Shown in pieces: positions 1-8,500 of a stretch of DNA of 39,495 nucleotides. Positions within the stretch are counted from its first letter, which is position 1. Each line of letters begins with the position of its first letter. The notes below the pieces were generated by a model. The model searched no databases. It saw nothing but the letters and a program-made list of their open reading frames with translations, and was not told the DNA's origin. A program made the position numbers and the translations under genes. The stretch comes from Thermoplasmata archaeon (GTDB lineage Archaea > Thermoplasmatota > Thermoplasmata > Lutacidiplasmatales > UBA184): positions 1-39,495 of the forward strand of contig JASHUJ010000071.1 of the NCBI GenBank assembly GCA_030040035.1, written 5' to 3'.

Positions 1-746
1 CGGGTGAGCGCGAGGCCCGATAGCTCGAACTCTTCGAACGCCTCGTAAGCGATGGGGCACAAGGTCCGCGCGATCTTCGCCATTTCCGCCGCGTAGAGCC
101 GGATCTCTTCCTGCGCGTGCGGGTCGAGGCGCAGCGAGAGGAAGTGGAAGAGATTCCAGAGGTTGCACTTCCAGTACCATTGGGTGTAGAAGGCGACCGG
201 CAGAAGCAGACGGGCCGTCTCGCGGGCCACACCGTCCTCGAGGGCGCGGGTGTAGGCGGCATAGGCATCCTTGGACACTCGTTCGAGGTCGGCGCGGAAT
301 CGATCGACGACCTCCCCGGGCAGGGGATCGCCCCGCCCTTGGCGATTCTGCACGGACTGGTGCCGCACTTCTTCGGGCGGCGGGACCTCGTATTCGTCGG
401 GCGCTACGCTGTACCTGTAGGACGCTTCATTCACTGAGGACGTGCGATGTCGAATGAACTGCCGCGCGACGAAGATCGGAAGGCGGATGAGGAACTTCAG
501 CTCGACCATCTCGAACGGCGTCGTGTGGCGGTGGCGCATCAGATACCGGATCAGGCCGCGATCGTCGCGGACCGTTCGGGTTCCCGCCCCGTACGACACT
601 CGGGCCGCCTGGACGATCGCCGCATCGTTGCCCATGTAGTCGACGAGCGCGACGAACCCGTGGCCGAGCACCGCGTGGCGCAGCCCGATTTGGGCGTCCG
701 CCTCCGGGACCACGGGACGTACCATCGGACCGGTCTCGTCGAGCAC
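1..746 (-). CDS. thyX: Flavin-dependent thymidylate synthase ThyX (3' end beyond window)
   Basis: Makes dTMP from dUMP using methylene-tetrahydrofolate, FAD and NADPH, in the cytoplasm. The visible 248 residues carry the ThyX signature RHRX7S (RHR at about 99-101, Ser 109, reading RHRTSSVNEAS). Also typical are the N-terminal GHGFVALVDYMGND stretch, the AARVSY segment, MRHRHTTPFEM and the C-terminal LLLPVAFYTQWYWKCN block. The order and spacing match Thermotoga-type ThyX from memory. Only the extreme C-terminus is missing off the left edge. I chose the GTG at 746 because a TATATG box lies about 26 bases upstream, implying a leaderless start; an ATG at 725 seven codons later is the alternative. 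Divergent from metG. No thyA-like gene is visible here. Confidence 0.95.
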   Translation of the reverse strand, partial: MLDETGPMVRPVVPEADAQIGLRHAVLGHGFVALVDYMGNDAAIVQAARVSYGAGTRTVRDDRGLIRYLMRHRHTTPFEMVELKFLIRLPIFVARQFIRHRTSSVNEASYRYSVAPDEYEVPPPEEVRHQSVQNRQGRGDPLPGEVVDRFRADLERVSKDAYAAYTRALEDGVARETARLLLPVAFYTQWYWKCNLWNLFHFLSLRLDPHAQEEIRLYAAEMAKIARTLCPIAYEAFEEFELSGLALT

Positions 747-767
747 CGGCCGAGCGAGCCGCCTCCG

Positions 768-775
768 ACATATAG
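768..775 (-). promoter_or_regulatory. TATA box of thyX
   Basis: On the minus strand the sequence reads GGCTATATGTCGG, AT-rich in a GC-rich setting. Its centre is about 26 bases upstream of the GTG at 746, the usual archaeal TATA-to-TSS distance, so the transcript is probably leaderless. Confidence 0.5.
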
Positions 776-814
776 CCCGATGGCCGGGGAGCTGGAACGC
801 CCCGCGCTGCAAAG

Positions 815-822
815 CCTATAGG
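815..822 (+). promoter_or_regulatory. TATA-like box of metG
   Basis: CCTATAGG centred about 37 bases upstream of the metG GTG. A start site about 27 bases downstream would leave a leader of roughly 10 bases containing the GGGGAGGTGG Shine-Dalgarno-like run at 842-851. This differs from the leaderless pattern of most genes here. Confidence 0.4.
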
Positions 823-841
823 TCGCGTGCAAGCTCGAAGA

Positions 842-851
842 GGGGAGGTGG
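842..851 (+). promoter_or_regulatory. Shine-Dalgarno site of metG
   Basis: GGGGAGGTGG sits 4-8 bases before the GTG start at 856, matching the anti-SD core GGAGGTG. It is the clearest ribosome binding site in the window and supports the GTG start. Confidence 0.55.
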
Positions 852-855
852 AACG

Positions 856-3120
856 GTGGCGCGGATCCTCGTATGCGTCGCGTGGCCGTACGCCAATGGG
901 CCGTTCCACATCGGGCACCTGGCCGGCGCGTACTTGCCGGGCGACATGTTCGCGCGCTACCATCGCCTGCGCGGCGACGAGGTGCTGATGGTCTCGGGTT
1001 CCGACATGCACGGCACCCCGACGCTCGTCACCGCGGAGAAGGAAGGCGTCACCCCGCTCGAGATCGCCGAGCGCTATCACGCGGTGAACCAATCTGCGTT
1101 CGAGCAGCTCGGATTCTCCTTCGACCTTTACACGACCACGCACACGGTCGTGCACGAGCGGACGGTGCAGGAAGTGTTCCTCGCACTTCTCGAGAACGGG
1201 TTCATCCGGCGCCGGACGGCGGAGGGGGCGTACTGCCCGAAGCACCAGCGCTTCCTCCCCGACCGCTACTTGATCGGCACGTGCCCGCACTGTGGGTTCC
1301 CGGAAGCCCGGGGGGACGAGTGCGACCACTGTGGGAAACCGGTGGAGCCCCGCCAGTTGGGCGCGCCACGTTGCCTGCTCTGCGGCACGCCGGCCGAGTT
1401 CCGACCCACCGAGCACTTCTACCTCGAGCTCGACCGCCTCCAGGAGAAGCTCGCGGCGTACGTGGCCGGAACCGAAGGATGGCGCAGCGGCACCCTGCGG
1501 GTCGCGGAGAACTTCCTCTCGGAAGGTCTCCACCCGACCCCGATCACCCGCGATCTCGATTGGGGGATCCCGATCCCGCTCGACGGCTACGGCGCGAAGC
1601 GATTCTACGTCTGGTTCGACGCACTCATCGGCTACCTCTCCGCCTCCAAGGAATGGGCGATCCGGGCGGGGAAGCCGGAGGCCTGGCGCCGGTTCTGGGA
1701 CGAGCGGGAATCCGTGCGGTCGTACTACTTCGTCGGAAAGGACAACAAGTTCCATCACACGATCATCTGGCCCGGCATCCTCCTCGGCGTGGGGGGTCTG
1801 AAGCTCCCGTTCGATGTACCGGCCAACGAGTGGCTGCGCATCGACGGGGAGAAGATCTCGAAGTCCCGGACCGGCGCGATCGACGTGTTCGTACCGTCCC
1901 TGCTCGCGCGCTATCCGGCGGACGTGATCCGGTTCTACGCGGCGCTCCTGGCTCCGCAGAACCACGACACCGAGTTCGACGCCGCGGAGTTCCTCCAGGT
2001 CAAGGACGAGGTGCTCGCGAACCAGTACGGGAACCTCGTGCAGCGGGCCCTCGTTCTGGTGCGGGAACGCCTCGGTGGGCGCGTCCCGACTCCCCCGCCC
2101 GGTTGGGAACCCGACGCACCCGGAGGTGTGGGGGAGCGGCTACGCGCGGCGCACGCGCGGATCACGGAAGAGTACGAGCGGGTCCATCTCAAGGAGGCGC
2201 TCGACCTCGCGCTCGAAGAGGTCCGCGAAACCAATCGACGGTTCCACGAAGCGCACCCGTGGAACGCGGACGACGCGGATCGCGCCCGCGTCCTCTACGA
2301 GACCGTCTGGCAGTTGAAAGCGATCGCGACTTGGCTCGCACCGGTTCTTCCGTTCTCGAGCGCGGAGGTCTTCCGCATGATCGGCCGGTCGGGGCCCCCG
2401 GGGTCGGGCGACTGGGACCGGGTGCTCGAACCGCCGGTCCCCGGCGAGCCGCTCGGGCCGATCCGCCCGCTCTTCCCCAAGGAGACCGAGGGCACGCCGG
2501 TCGTACCGAGCCCGAGCGCGCCCGCCCCCACGGGATCCGCCGATCCGCCCCCCCTCGCGGCCCGGGCCGGGGAGATCCGATCGGTCACGGTGCACCCGGC
2601 GGCCGACAAGCTCTACGTGCTCGAGATCGACGTGGGTGAGGACGCCCCCCGGACGGTCGTCGCCGGACTGCGCTCGTCCTACACCCCGGAGGAGCTGCTC
2701 GGCCGACGGGTGGTGCTGCTCGCCAACCTCGCGCCGCGTACGATCCGGAGGATGACCTCGCAGGGGATGGTGCTCGCGGTCGATCACCAGGATCGCGCGG
2801 TCCTCTTGGTCCCCCCCGAGAGCGTTCGGCCCGGCACGTACCTCGCGGGCCGCGGCCCCGACGACCGAACCATCTCGTACGACGAGTTCGCGTCCAGCCC
2901 GCTGCTCATCGGCCGCGTCGCCGGTCCCGCGGCCGACGGCGGCCGCGCGGTCGACCTTGGGGACCGTACCGTGACGGTCCGGGGAGACTGGGAGGAGGGG
3001 ACGCTCGGGGTCGTCCGTCTGGCCGGCGGACCCGGCGGGCCGGCCGAGTGGCTCGCCTTCGGGCCGGGCCTCGCGCCGCGGCCCTCCGCCCGCGTGCCGC
3101 CGGGCGCCCGGGTGCGATGA
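856..3120 (+). CDS. metG: Methionyl-tRNA synthetase
   Basis: Charges tRNA-Met with methionine (class I aminoacyl-tRNA synthetase, cytoplasmic). The 754-residue protein has the HIGH motif at 18-21 and KISKS at 333-337 (KMSKS variant). Its connective domain has four Cys pairs/knuckles: C127, C143/C146, C156/C159 and C173/C176, as in double-zinc archaeal-type MetRS. An anticodon-binding helical domain runs from about 380 to 540. A C-terminal Trbp111-like OB-fold tRNA-binding domain starts near 571 (GEIRSV, HPAADKLY, SQGMVLA). About 80 residues after the OB fold are of unclear role. The GTG start is backed by a Shine-Dalgarno site. Its TGA stop overlaps the ATG of the next gene. Confidence 0.97.
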   Translation: MARILVCVAWPYANGPFHIGHLAGAYLPGDMFARYHRLRGDEVLMVSGSDMHGTPTLVTAEKEGVTPLEIAERYHAVNQSAFEQLGFSFDLYTTTHTVVHERTVQEVFLALLENGFIRRRTAEGAYCPKHQRFLPDRYLIGTCPHCGFPEARGDECDHCGKPVEPRQLGAPRCLLCGTPAEFRPTEHFYLELDRLQEKLAAYVAGTEGWRSGTLRVAENFLSEGLHPTPITRDLDWGIPIPLDGYGAKRFYVWFDALIGYLSASKEWAIRAGKPEAWRRFWDERESVRSYYFVGKDNKFHHTIIWPGILLGVGGLKLPFDVPANEWLRIDGEKISKSRTGAIDVFVPSLLARYPADVIRFYAALLAPQNHDTEFDAAEFLQVKDEVLANQYGNLVQRALVLVRERLGGRVPTPPPGWEPDAPGGVGERLRAAHARITEEYERVHLKEALDLALEEVRETNRRFHEAHPWNADDADRARVLYETVWQLKAIATWLAPVLPFSSAEVFRMIGRSGPPGSGDWDRVLEPPVPGEPLGPIRPLFPKETEGTPVVPSPSAPAPTGSADPPPLAARAGEIRSVTVHPAADKLYVLEIDVGEDAPRTVVAGLRSSYTPEELLGRRVVLLANLAPRTIRRMTSQGMVLAVDHQDRAVLLVPPESVRPGTYLAGRGPDDRTISYDEFASSPLLIGRVAGPAADGGRAVDLGDRTVTVRGDWEEGTLGVVRLAGGPGGPAEWLAFGPGLAPRPSARVPPGARVR

Positions 3121-3797
3121 CCGACTTCGTTCGGATCGACCTCCACGTCCACTCCCGGCATTCCCCGGACTCTCGGCTTACGCTCGACGAGATCGCCGGC
3201 CGACTGCCGTACGTCGGGTTGCGCGGGTTTGCCATCACGGACCACAACTCGGTCGCGGCCCACCGAGAACTGCCCGCCCTGCGCGAGCGATTTCCCGGGG
3301 TGCTCGTCGTGCCCGGGATCGAAGTCACGACGCGCGAGGGCCATCTCCTCGTGTACGGCGTGGCGGAGGCGCCGAGGCCCCGTCGGTCCGTCGCGGAGAC
3401 GCTCGATTGGGTCCGGCAGCGAGGGGGGATCGGCGTACTCGCCCATCCGTTCCGGTTCCCGCACGGCGCCGGCCGCGCGATCGCGCGCACGTCGGCCGTC
3501 ACGGCGATCGAGACGCTGAACGGTCACTCTTCCGTCATCGCGAACGCGAAGGCCGAGCTCATCGCGGCCGAGCGGCATTTGGGGGCGACCGGAGGGAGCG
3601 ACGGGCACGAGATCGCCGACGTGGGTCGAGCGTTCACCGAGTTCGCCCCCGACATCGACTCGGTCGAGGCCCTCCTCGACGAACTGCGCCGCGGTCAGAC
3701 GAGCGGTGCGGGGGCGTCCCTGCGTTGGCCGGGACGACTCCGCTGGGCGGTGCGCGCGGGCGCTCTGCGCGTGGCCCGCGGCTTCCGAGCGGTGTAG
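3117..3797 (+). CDS. PHP-domain metal-dependent phosphoesterase
   Basis: A 226-residue PHP-fold protein, expected to be a cytoplasmic metal-dependent phosphatase or phosphoesterase; the substrate cannot be told from sequence. Metal-ligand motifs are in order: HVHS (H10, H12), ITDHN (D41, H42), PGIEVT (E68), LAHPFR and a late GSDGHE. This matches the stand-alone PHP family of about 220-280 residues, not the DNA polymerase or histidinol-phosphatase subfamilies specifically. The ATG at 3117 overlaps the metG stop (ATGA), implying translational coupling. A longer in-frame reading would start inside metG and is not supported. The C-terminal 40 residues are basic and show no motif. Confidence 0.85.
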   Translation: MTDFVRIDLHVHSRHSPDSRLTLDEIAGRLPYVGLRGFAITDHNSVAAHRELPALRERFPGVLVVPGIEVTTREGHLLVYGVAEAPRPRRSVAETLDWVRQRGGIGVLAHPFRFPHGAGRAIARTSAVTAIETLNGHSSVIANAKAELIAAERHLGATGGSDGHEIADVGRAFTEFAPDIDSVEALLDELRRGQTSGAGASLRWPGRLRWAVRAGALRVARGFRAV

Positions 3798-3816
3798 GTC
3801 GGACGCGCGCCCCGAC

Positions 3817-3827
3817 GGCTTTAAGCC
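3817..3827 (+). promoter_or_regulatory. TATA box of tRNA-Cys
   Basis: The palindromic GGCTTTAAGCC is centred 27-28 bases upstream of the mature tRNA 5' end, the expected distance for an archaeal promoter. Confidence 0.5.
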
Positions 3828-3849
3828 GAAGTCCCCTGCCCCCCGCCGC

Positions 3850-3922
3850 GCCGAGGTGGCAGAATGGTTAATGCGACGGACTGCAGATCCGTTTCCTGGG
3901 GGTTCGATTCCCTCCCTCGGCT
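3850..3922 (+). tRNA. tRNA-Cys (anticodon GCA)
   Basis: A cloverleaf can be drawn by eye. The acceptor stem is GCCGAGG with CCTCGGC. The anticodon stem is ACGGA/TCCGT around loop CTGCAGA, giving GCA. The T arm contains GGTTCGATTCC. The discriminator base is U, as expected for tRNA-Cys. CCA is not encoded. No intron is seen. Confidence 0.95.
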
Positions 3923-4217
3923 TGGTGCCGTTCGACCTAAGCCCGCGGCACGGACTCGACTCCTTCGGTACGCCGTCCTCCGTGGCTCCGTCGGCTCCCG
4001 TGGTCACTGGGATCGAAGGCTCCCGCCCCCGCGGGCCCGGACGGGAACCGAACCGACCCCGCCGGTCCCCAGGGATCTCCGAAGCGAGGGCCCGGGGATC
4101 CAGGAGACTTTGTATCAATCCCGCGCGAGCGAGATCCAGTCCCCACCGCTTGACGAGGCGGGTTCGATCGAGTCCGCGAGATCGTACCGGGCCCCTGCCG
4201 AGACGGCGCCTCCCTTC
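3923..4217. other. Intergenic region without a recognisable gene
   Basis: 295 bases between tRNA-Cys and the 3' end of the NTF2-like gene. No reading frame looks like a protein family. A TTTGTATCA stretch near 4110-4118 resembles a plus-strand TATA box, but I see no gene within reach of it. Confidence 0.5.
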
Positions 4218-4574
4218 CTAGGCGGGGTCCTTGATCAGGGCTCCGAAGGAAGACTTCCGCTGGATCTTCCCGTGCTCCATCTCGAAGATATCGCAAAACC
4301 GAACGTGGAAAGCCCGTCCGTCCTTCTTGGTCACGTGAGCCGTGCCCTCCGCCACCACGACGTTGCCCTCCTCGGTGAGCCGCGCGAGGTCGACTCGCAG
4401 CTCATCGTCGCCGTAGTTCCCGATGACCGCGGCCTTGCCCCGGGTGATCGCCCCTAAGGCGGGGACTCCGTCGACCCACTCCACCCACTCCACGTCGTCC
4501 GCCAGCAGGGGACCGAGTTTCGACTTGTCGAGAGTCGCGAAATAGGACTCGACGAGCTTCTTGTTCGGACTCAC
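4218..4574 (-). CDS. NTF2/SnoaL-like protein
   Basis: A 118-residue protein of the nuclear transport factor 2 / SnoaL-like superfamily (small alpha-beta barrel). Members are polyketide cyclases, isomerases or binding proteins; the function here is unknown. Visible hallmarks are the N-terminal helix NKKLVESYFATLD, the ADDVEWVEW strand, the GKAAVI segment, the VVVAEGTAHVTKKDG hairpin and the ending CDIFEMEHGKIQRKSSF. I start it at GTG 4574 because a minus-strand TATA (GATTATTTG) lies about 28 bases upstream. The longer frame up to 4631 would run through that promoter. Probably monocistronic. Confidence 0.75.
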   Translation of the reverse strand: MSPNKKLVESYFATLDKSKLGPLLADDVEWVEWVDGVPALGAITRGKAAVIGNYGDDELRVDLARLTEEGNVVVAEGTAHVTKKDGRAFHVRFCDIFEMEHGKIQRKSSFGALIKDPA

Positions 4575-4598
4575 GAGGGCCCGGATCGGTCCGTCCGT

Positions 4599-4607
4599 CA
4601 AATAATC
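4599..4607 (-). promoter_or_regulatory. TATA box of NTF2-like gene
   Basis: Minus strand reads GATTATTTGACGG, centred about 28 bases before the GTG at 4574. It decides the start and implies a leaderless mRNA. Confidence 0.5.
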
Positions 4608-4664
4608 TCGCCGCCCGAATCGGGGCAGCACCCCGGATCCGAGGGCCGAGAGTCGTTCCGCGGG

Positions 4665-4931
4665 CTACCGGGGGCGGCCCAGGGCACGGAGCTCCTCGGC
4701 CGTGACCTTCGGTTCGAGGGGGTGGGCGATCTCGTAGAGCTCGGCGACGCGCTGAACGGAGAGCCCCCGACGCGCGAGCTCGAGCAGCTCGTCGCGCCGG
4801 CGACGCGCCGCCCGCTCCATCGCGGCGTACATCCGACCGGCGGGGCTGGAGGGATCCACCGCTCGGGACCCCGCGTCCCGATCGCGTCGGGGGAGGTCCC
4901 GCGTGCCCTCTCGCGGACCGTTCTCGCTCAT
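4665..4931 (-). CDS. Small basic protein of unknown function
   Basis: I do not recognise this 88-residue protein. The first third is polar and probably disordered (EGTRDLPRRDRDAGSRAVD). Then come a strongly basic helix (MERAARRRRDELLELARRG) and a helical end (LSVQRVAELYEIAHPLEP...VTAEELRALGRPR). The C-terminal two-thirds resembles a small helical nucleic-acid-binding or regulatory module, but no fold can be assigned. The ATG at 4931 has a TATA-like GGTTAAGC about 28 bases upstream, supporting expression as a leaderless gene and favouring it over an ATG at 4988 that lies upstream of that box. Confidence 0.55.
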   Translation of the reverse strand: MSENGPREGTRDLPRRDRDAGSRAVDPSSPAGRMYAAMERAARRRRDELLELARRGLSVQRVAELYEIAHPLEPKVTAEELRALGRPR

Positions 4932-4954
4932 CGTCCCTTTCAGGAAGCTCGGAG

Positions 4955-4963
4955 AGCTTAACC
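4955..4963 (-). promoter_or_regulatory. TATA box of small basic protein gene
   Basis: Minus strand GGGTTAAGCTC, with TTAA centred about 28 bases upstream of ATG 4931. Confidence 0.4.
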
Positions 4964-5171
4964 CAATCGACACGGACTCGTCGATCATGCGAGAGATCCG
5001 TGTCTCGCTCGCAGGGACGACTGTTACTTAGGCGGCCCATCCGGCGGCCCGGCCTGCAATCTGCGGAGTTCCCGCGGGTACCCTCTTCGCAGGGCCGACA
5101 ACCTCCCTAAGGTAAGGGTCAGTCCGAGTTGACCGACGTAACGGGTCGCTCTCGGGTAGCGACAGCGAGGC

Positions 5172-5393
5172 TCAAGGGGCGGGCGGATCCGGGTCGACGC
5201 CCCGAGCTCGGAACAGCGGACAGGCCAGCACCGGTTGACGGGGATAATGGTTCTCGAAGAGCGGACACCAGATGTACACGCTGGAGGAGGTCCGAACGTA
5301 CCGCGGAGGCGCCCCGCACCGGTGGCAGAGCGACTCGGGGAACGGCCGCATCGATCCGGTCCGGCCTGCGGACTCCGCGTTCGGGTCGCTCAC
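5172..5393 (-). CDS. Small four-cysteine (zinc-ribbon-like) protein
   Basis: A 73-residue protein with two CxxC-like knuckles spread over its middle. CHRCGAPPRYV is followed by SSVYIWCP and YPRQPVLACPLF, so four Cys could bind one zinc. Similar short proteins with a YPxQPVLxCP ending are, as I recall, scattered in archaea and bacteria without a known role. It lies 121 bases downstream of thermopsin 1 on the same strand. No TATA box is obvious, so it may be read through from upstream. The start could be ATG 5393 or ATG 5351. Confidence 0.55.
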   Translation of the reverse strand: MSDPNAESAGRTGSMRPFPESLCHRCGAPPRYVRTSSSVYIWCPLFENHYPRQPVLACPLFRARGVDPDPPAP

Positions 5394-5514
5394 GGTGCCG
5401 CCGCCCCATCCGACTCACGGCCCCGTGTGGTTGGAGACTCCGTGGAATCGTTCATCGCGCGAGGTGGAGGTTCCTCGACGGTGCGACGGGGCGCGTCGGG
5501 GTCCCGCCGCCGGC

Positions 5515-8500
5515 TCACGCGGGTCGTGCGACGAGCCATAGCGCGGACCCGACGCTGGGTCCCGAGACGGCGGTGGGTACGGCGACCCCGGGATCCGAGA
5601 AGCTCACGGAAACGACCGGGGCTCCGCTCGCGAGCACGGTCCCGTTCGCCGGATCCGGTTGCCAGCCGCTCGCGGCGATCGAGTACGGGTAGGGACCGTA
5701 GGGTAGGGGGATCGTGAGCACGCTCGTCGTCGATCGGTACACCGACGCGGCGATGGTAACGTTCCACGCCGTACCCGTCGGGAGTCCCGTCTCTCGGAAG
5801 GTCACTGTCGGGCCGTACGGCGCCGAGTCCCCACCGACCGGGATCCCGTTCTCGTACGCGCCGACGATCGGGGGCTGGGTCCCACAGGGAGCGCCGGGCG
5901 CCTCGATCGACCCGCAGCCGAGCGGGAAGATGTTCGACCAGTCGGAGTAGAAGAACCGGGAAACGTACGGGACGGTCGAGCGATTGTTCGGGCTGGTGCC
6001 GTAGTTCCAGTAGTAGTTCCCGCCCTGCGTGCCCACGGAGGTGCCGAGGACGTTGCCCGCGAGCGGAAATCCGTTGACGGTGTGCACGACGTTCGCTGCG
6101 GGCTGCGGCGTGACGTTCCAGGAGCTCCCGACGACGTTGGCCGCATCGTTGTAGTACCAGGCGTTCCCCTCGGCGTCGTTGAGGCACGGCCCGAGGGTCT
6201 GCGGCAGGCAATCGGCGGTGTTGACCCAGTTGTACGGCAGGTAGACGACGGGGTTATCGACGCTGAAGTTGTTGTTGTAGATCAGGTCGCCGCCCTCGCC
6301 GAGACCGAGCCCGGCGTACGCTCCGTCAACCTTGAGCTTCGCCCCGTGGGGATCCTCGAACGTGTTCCCCCACACGACGTTCTTCGTCCCCCCGTAGAGC
6401 ACGAGGCCATCGACCGCGACGGACCCGTCGATCGGGGCCGTGCTGACGAAGGTGTTCGAGAGGAGGAGATCGCGCGTCGAGTTCCAGACGAAGACCGCGG
6501 CCTCGGGGACCGGATTCTGCGAGGCCGGCACGGAGATGTAGAAGGAGATCTCCGACCAAGCGGGCCAGCCTTCGACGTTCGCATCGTCCGCGAGCGTCAC
6601 GTGGGCCGTCCGGTAGAATTCGATCCCGAGGTAGTAGCTCGTACCGCCGGACTTCCCGGCCGAGAACGAGGGGAGGTCCGTGAGGTCGACGTAGGCGTTC
6701 GTCCCATACAGCAGGACCCCCGGGAACGACGGGTAGTCGTAGTCGTTGGCGCTGAGGAAGTTCGCGCTGAGCTCGCCGGCGTGGAAGCCGAAGTAGCCGG
6801 TCGTCGGGTTGTTGAAGGGCACGTACTGGTTCGAGAGGGACCCGTTGCCCGACGAGGAGATCCCGGCGAGCTCGGCATTGCCGAACGCCCAGAGCGGCGT
6901 GTAGACCCCGACCTTGGGATCGAACGTGAGCGTCGCGGCCAGCGTCGTGGTCCGGCTGCCGACGACGAGCGTGCCGTTCACCGGGGCGTAGTCCGCGAGC
7001 ATGAGCTCGTAGCGGTACGTCCCCGGCATGAGATTCCACGCCGGTACGTCGGGCGCCCACTGGAATCCCTGCCCGGCGAACGCCTGGTCCTCGAGGAAGA
7101 CGAACACGTACGGCGCCGCGGGCAGCGCTCCCTCGGGATCCCCGGTCACGTTGATCGCATTGACGACGCGCGTCGAGCCCGGGACGACCCCGGTCGCGGA
7201 CGTGAAGTTCCACAGGCCGTGATTGATGAGCGGCCCCCCGGTGAGGTATGCGGTGGTGCCGACATAGTTGACCGCGATCCCGATCGCCTGCTCGCCCGTC
7301 TGGCTCCCGTAGTTCACCGCCGCCGGGACGTTCGCGTAGGCGAAGCGGGTCGGCGAACAGTACGGCTGCTCGACGCAGTACTGCACCTGCATCGTCGCGT
7401 GGGCGCCGAGCATGAGCTGATTCGACCCGTCATCGGCGCCGATGAACGCGTCGAACTCGTAGCCCTCGGTCACGATGTGGGTGAGGGTCGCGCTCGCCTC
7501 GAAATCGGGGGGGTGGAGCTTGGTCGGGTCGTGGCCCGGGGCCTGCGACGCGAAGACGAGGTAGTCGTAGTTCCCGTCCCCGATGAACTCGGTCGGCGTC
7601 GCGATCGAGTAGTTGTACCAGAGGATCTGGTCCCCGGCCGCGTCGACCGAGGTGTTGACGTACATCGTGACCGTGAACGGCGCGGGCACGTAGTAGTACC
7701 GGGAGAACGCGACCCAGACCCCCGTGTAGTTCCCGCCGTTGGGGGACCAGCGGACGAGCGAGGAGTTGAACATCTCGGACGTGTAGCTCGTGAAGTTCCA
7801 GGTGTCGTCCACGAAATAGAGCGAGTCGTTGTGGGAATCGTAGGAGAACGTGTTCTGGACCCAGAACGCATAGTTCCCGACTCCGCTCGCGGCGCACGGG
7901 TCGCTCGGGCACTTCGAGCCGAGGATCGTCACATTCGGGAGCACGACGTTCTCCTGGGCACCCCATACCGTCGGGGTGCCGCTCCCCGGATAGAAGTTCT
8001 TGCTCGGGGACTCGACGTTCAGGATGCCGGCAACGCTGTTCGAGTCGAGCGTGACGTCCTGGAGCGTCGTCGTGTCGATCTGTCCGTCGTAGGACACCCC
8101 GGTCGGGTTGGTCTGCGACGTCGTCGGCTGATCTCGGTCGCATTCCGCGCTCAGCTGGCTACCCGACATCGCCACCCCCTCCACGGTCTGGTCGGGGATC
8201 GAGCCGGCGTACGGAAGATGCAGGTCCGTGGACGGCAGACCCGCCGCCGTCGCCCCCCGTGCGGTCGCGGCGAGGTGCTGAAGGAAGGACGCGTACGCCG
8301 GATCGTTGGCCGCGGTCTTCACCGACGCGCAGAACGCGGGCGGAGTGGACCCAACGGTCGGAGGGCTCGTCGGGGTCTCGGCCGCCGGCGCCGCGGTGGG
8401 AGCCACTGGGGCGGGCGGGACCCCAGCGGACGCCGTTGAAGGGCCGAGCGAGGAGCCGCTCGGGGTCGCCGTCGCCGCGGCCCCCCCGACGGCCGCCAGT

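Noticed and set aside
427..1965. 512-codon open frame antisense to metG and thyX
   Set aside because: High GC removes stops from antisense frames. The product is Arg/Val/Glu-rich without motifs and lies opposite unmistakable MetRS sequence.
4105..4125. TTTGTATCA box downstream of tRNA-Cys
   Set aside because: Resembles a TATA box, but no plausible gene or structured RNA follows on the plus strand before the converging gene.
5390..5514. Possible frameshifted cytoplasmic tail (SRRRDPDAPRRTVEEPPPR) after thermopsin 1
   Set aside because: Looks like a membrane-protein tail, but no transmembrane helix precedes it in any frame, so a broken anchor is not supported.
6082..8439. 785-codon open frame on the plus strand opposite thermopsin 1
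   Set aside because: Composition (strings of R, V, E, D, G) is that of a complement of Asn/Tyr/Ser/Gly-coding DNA; no domain, no promoter.
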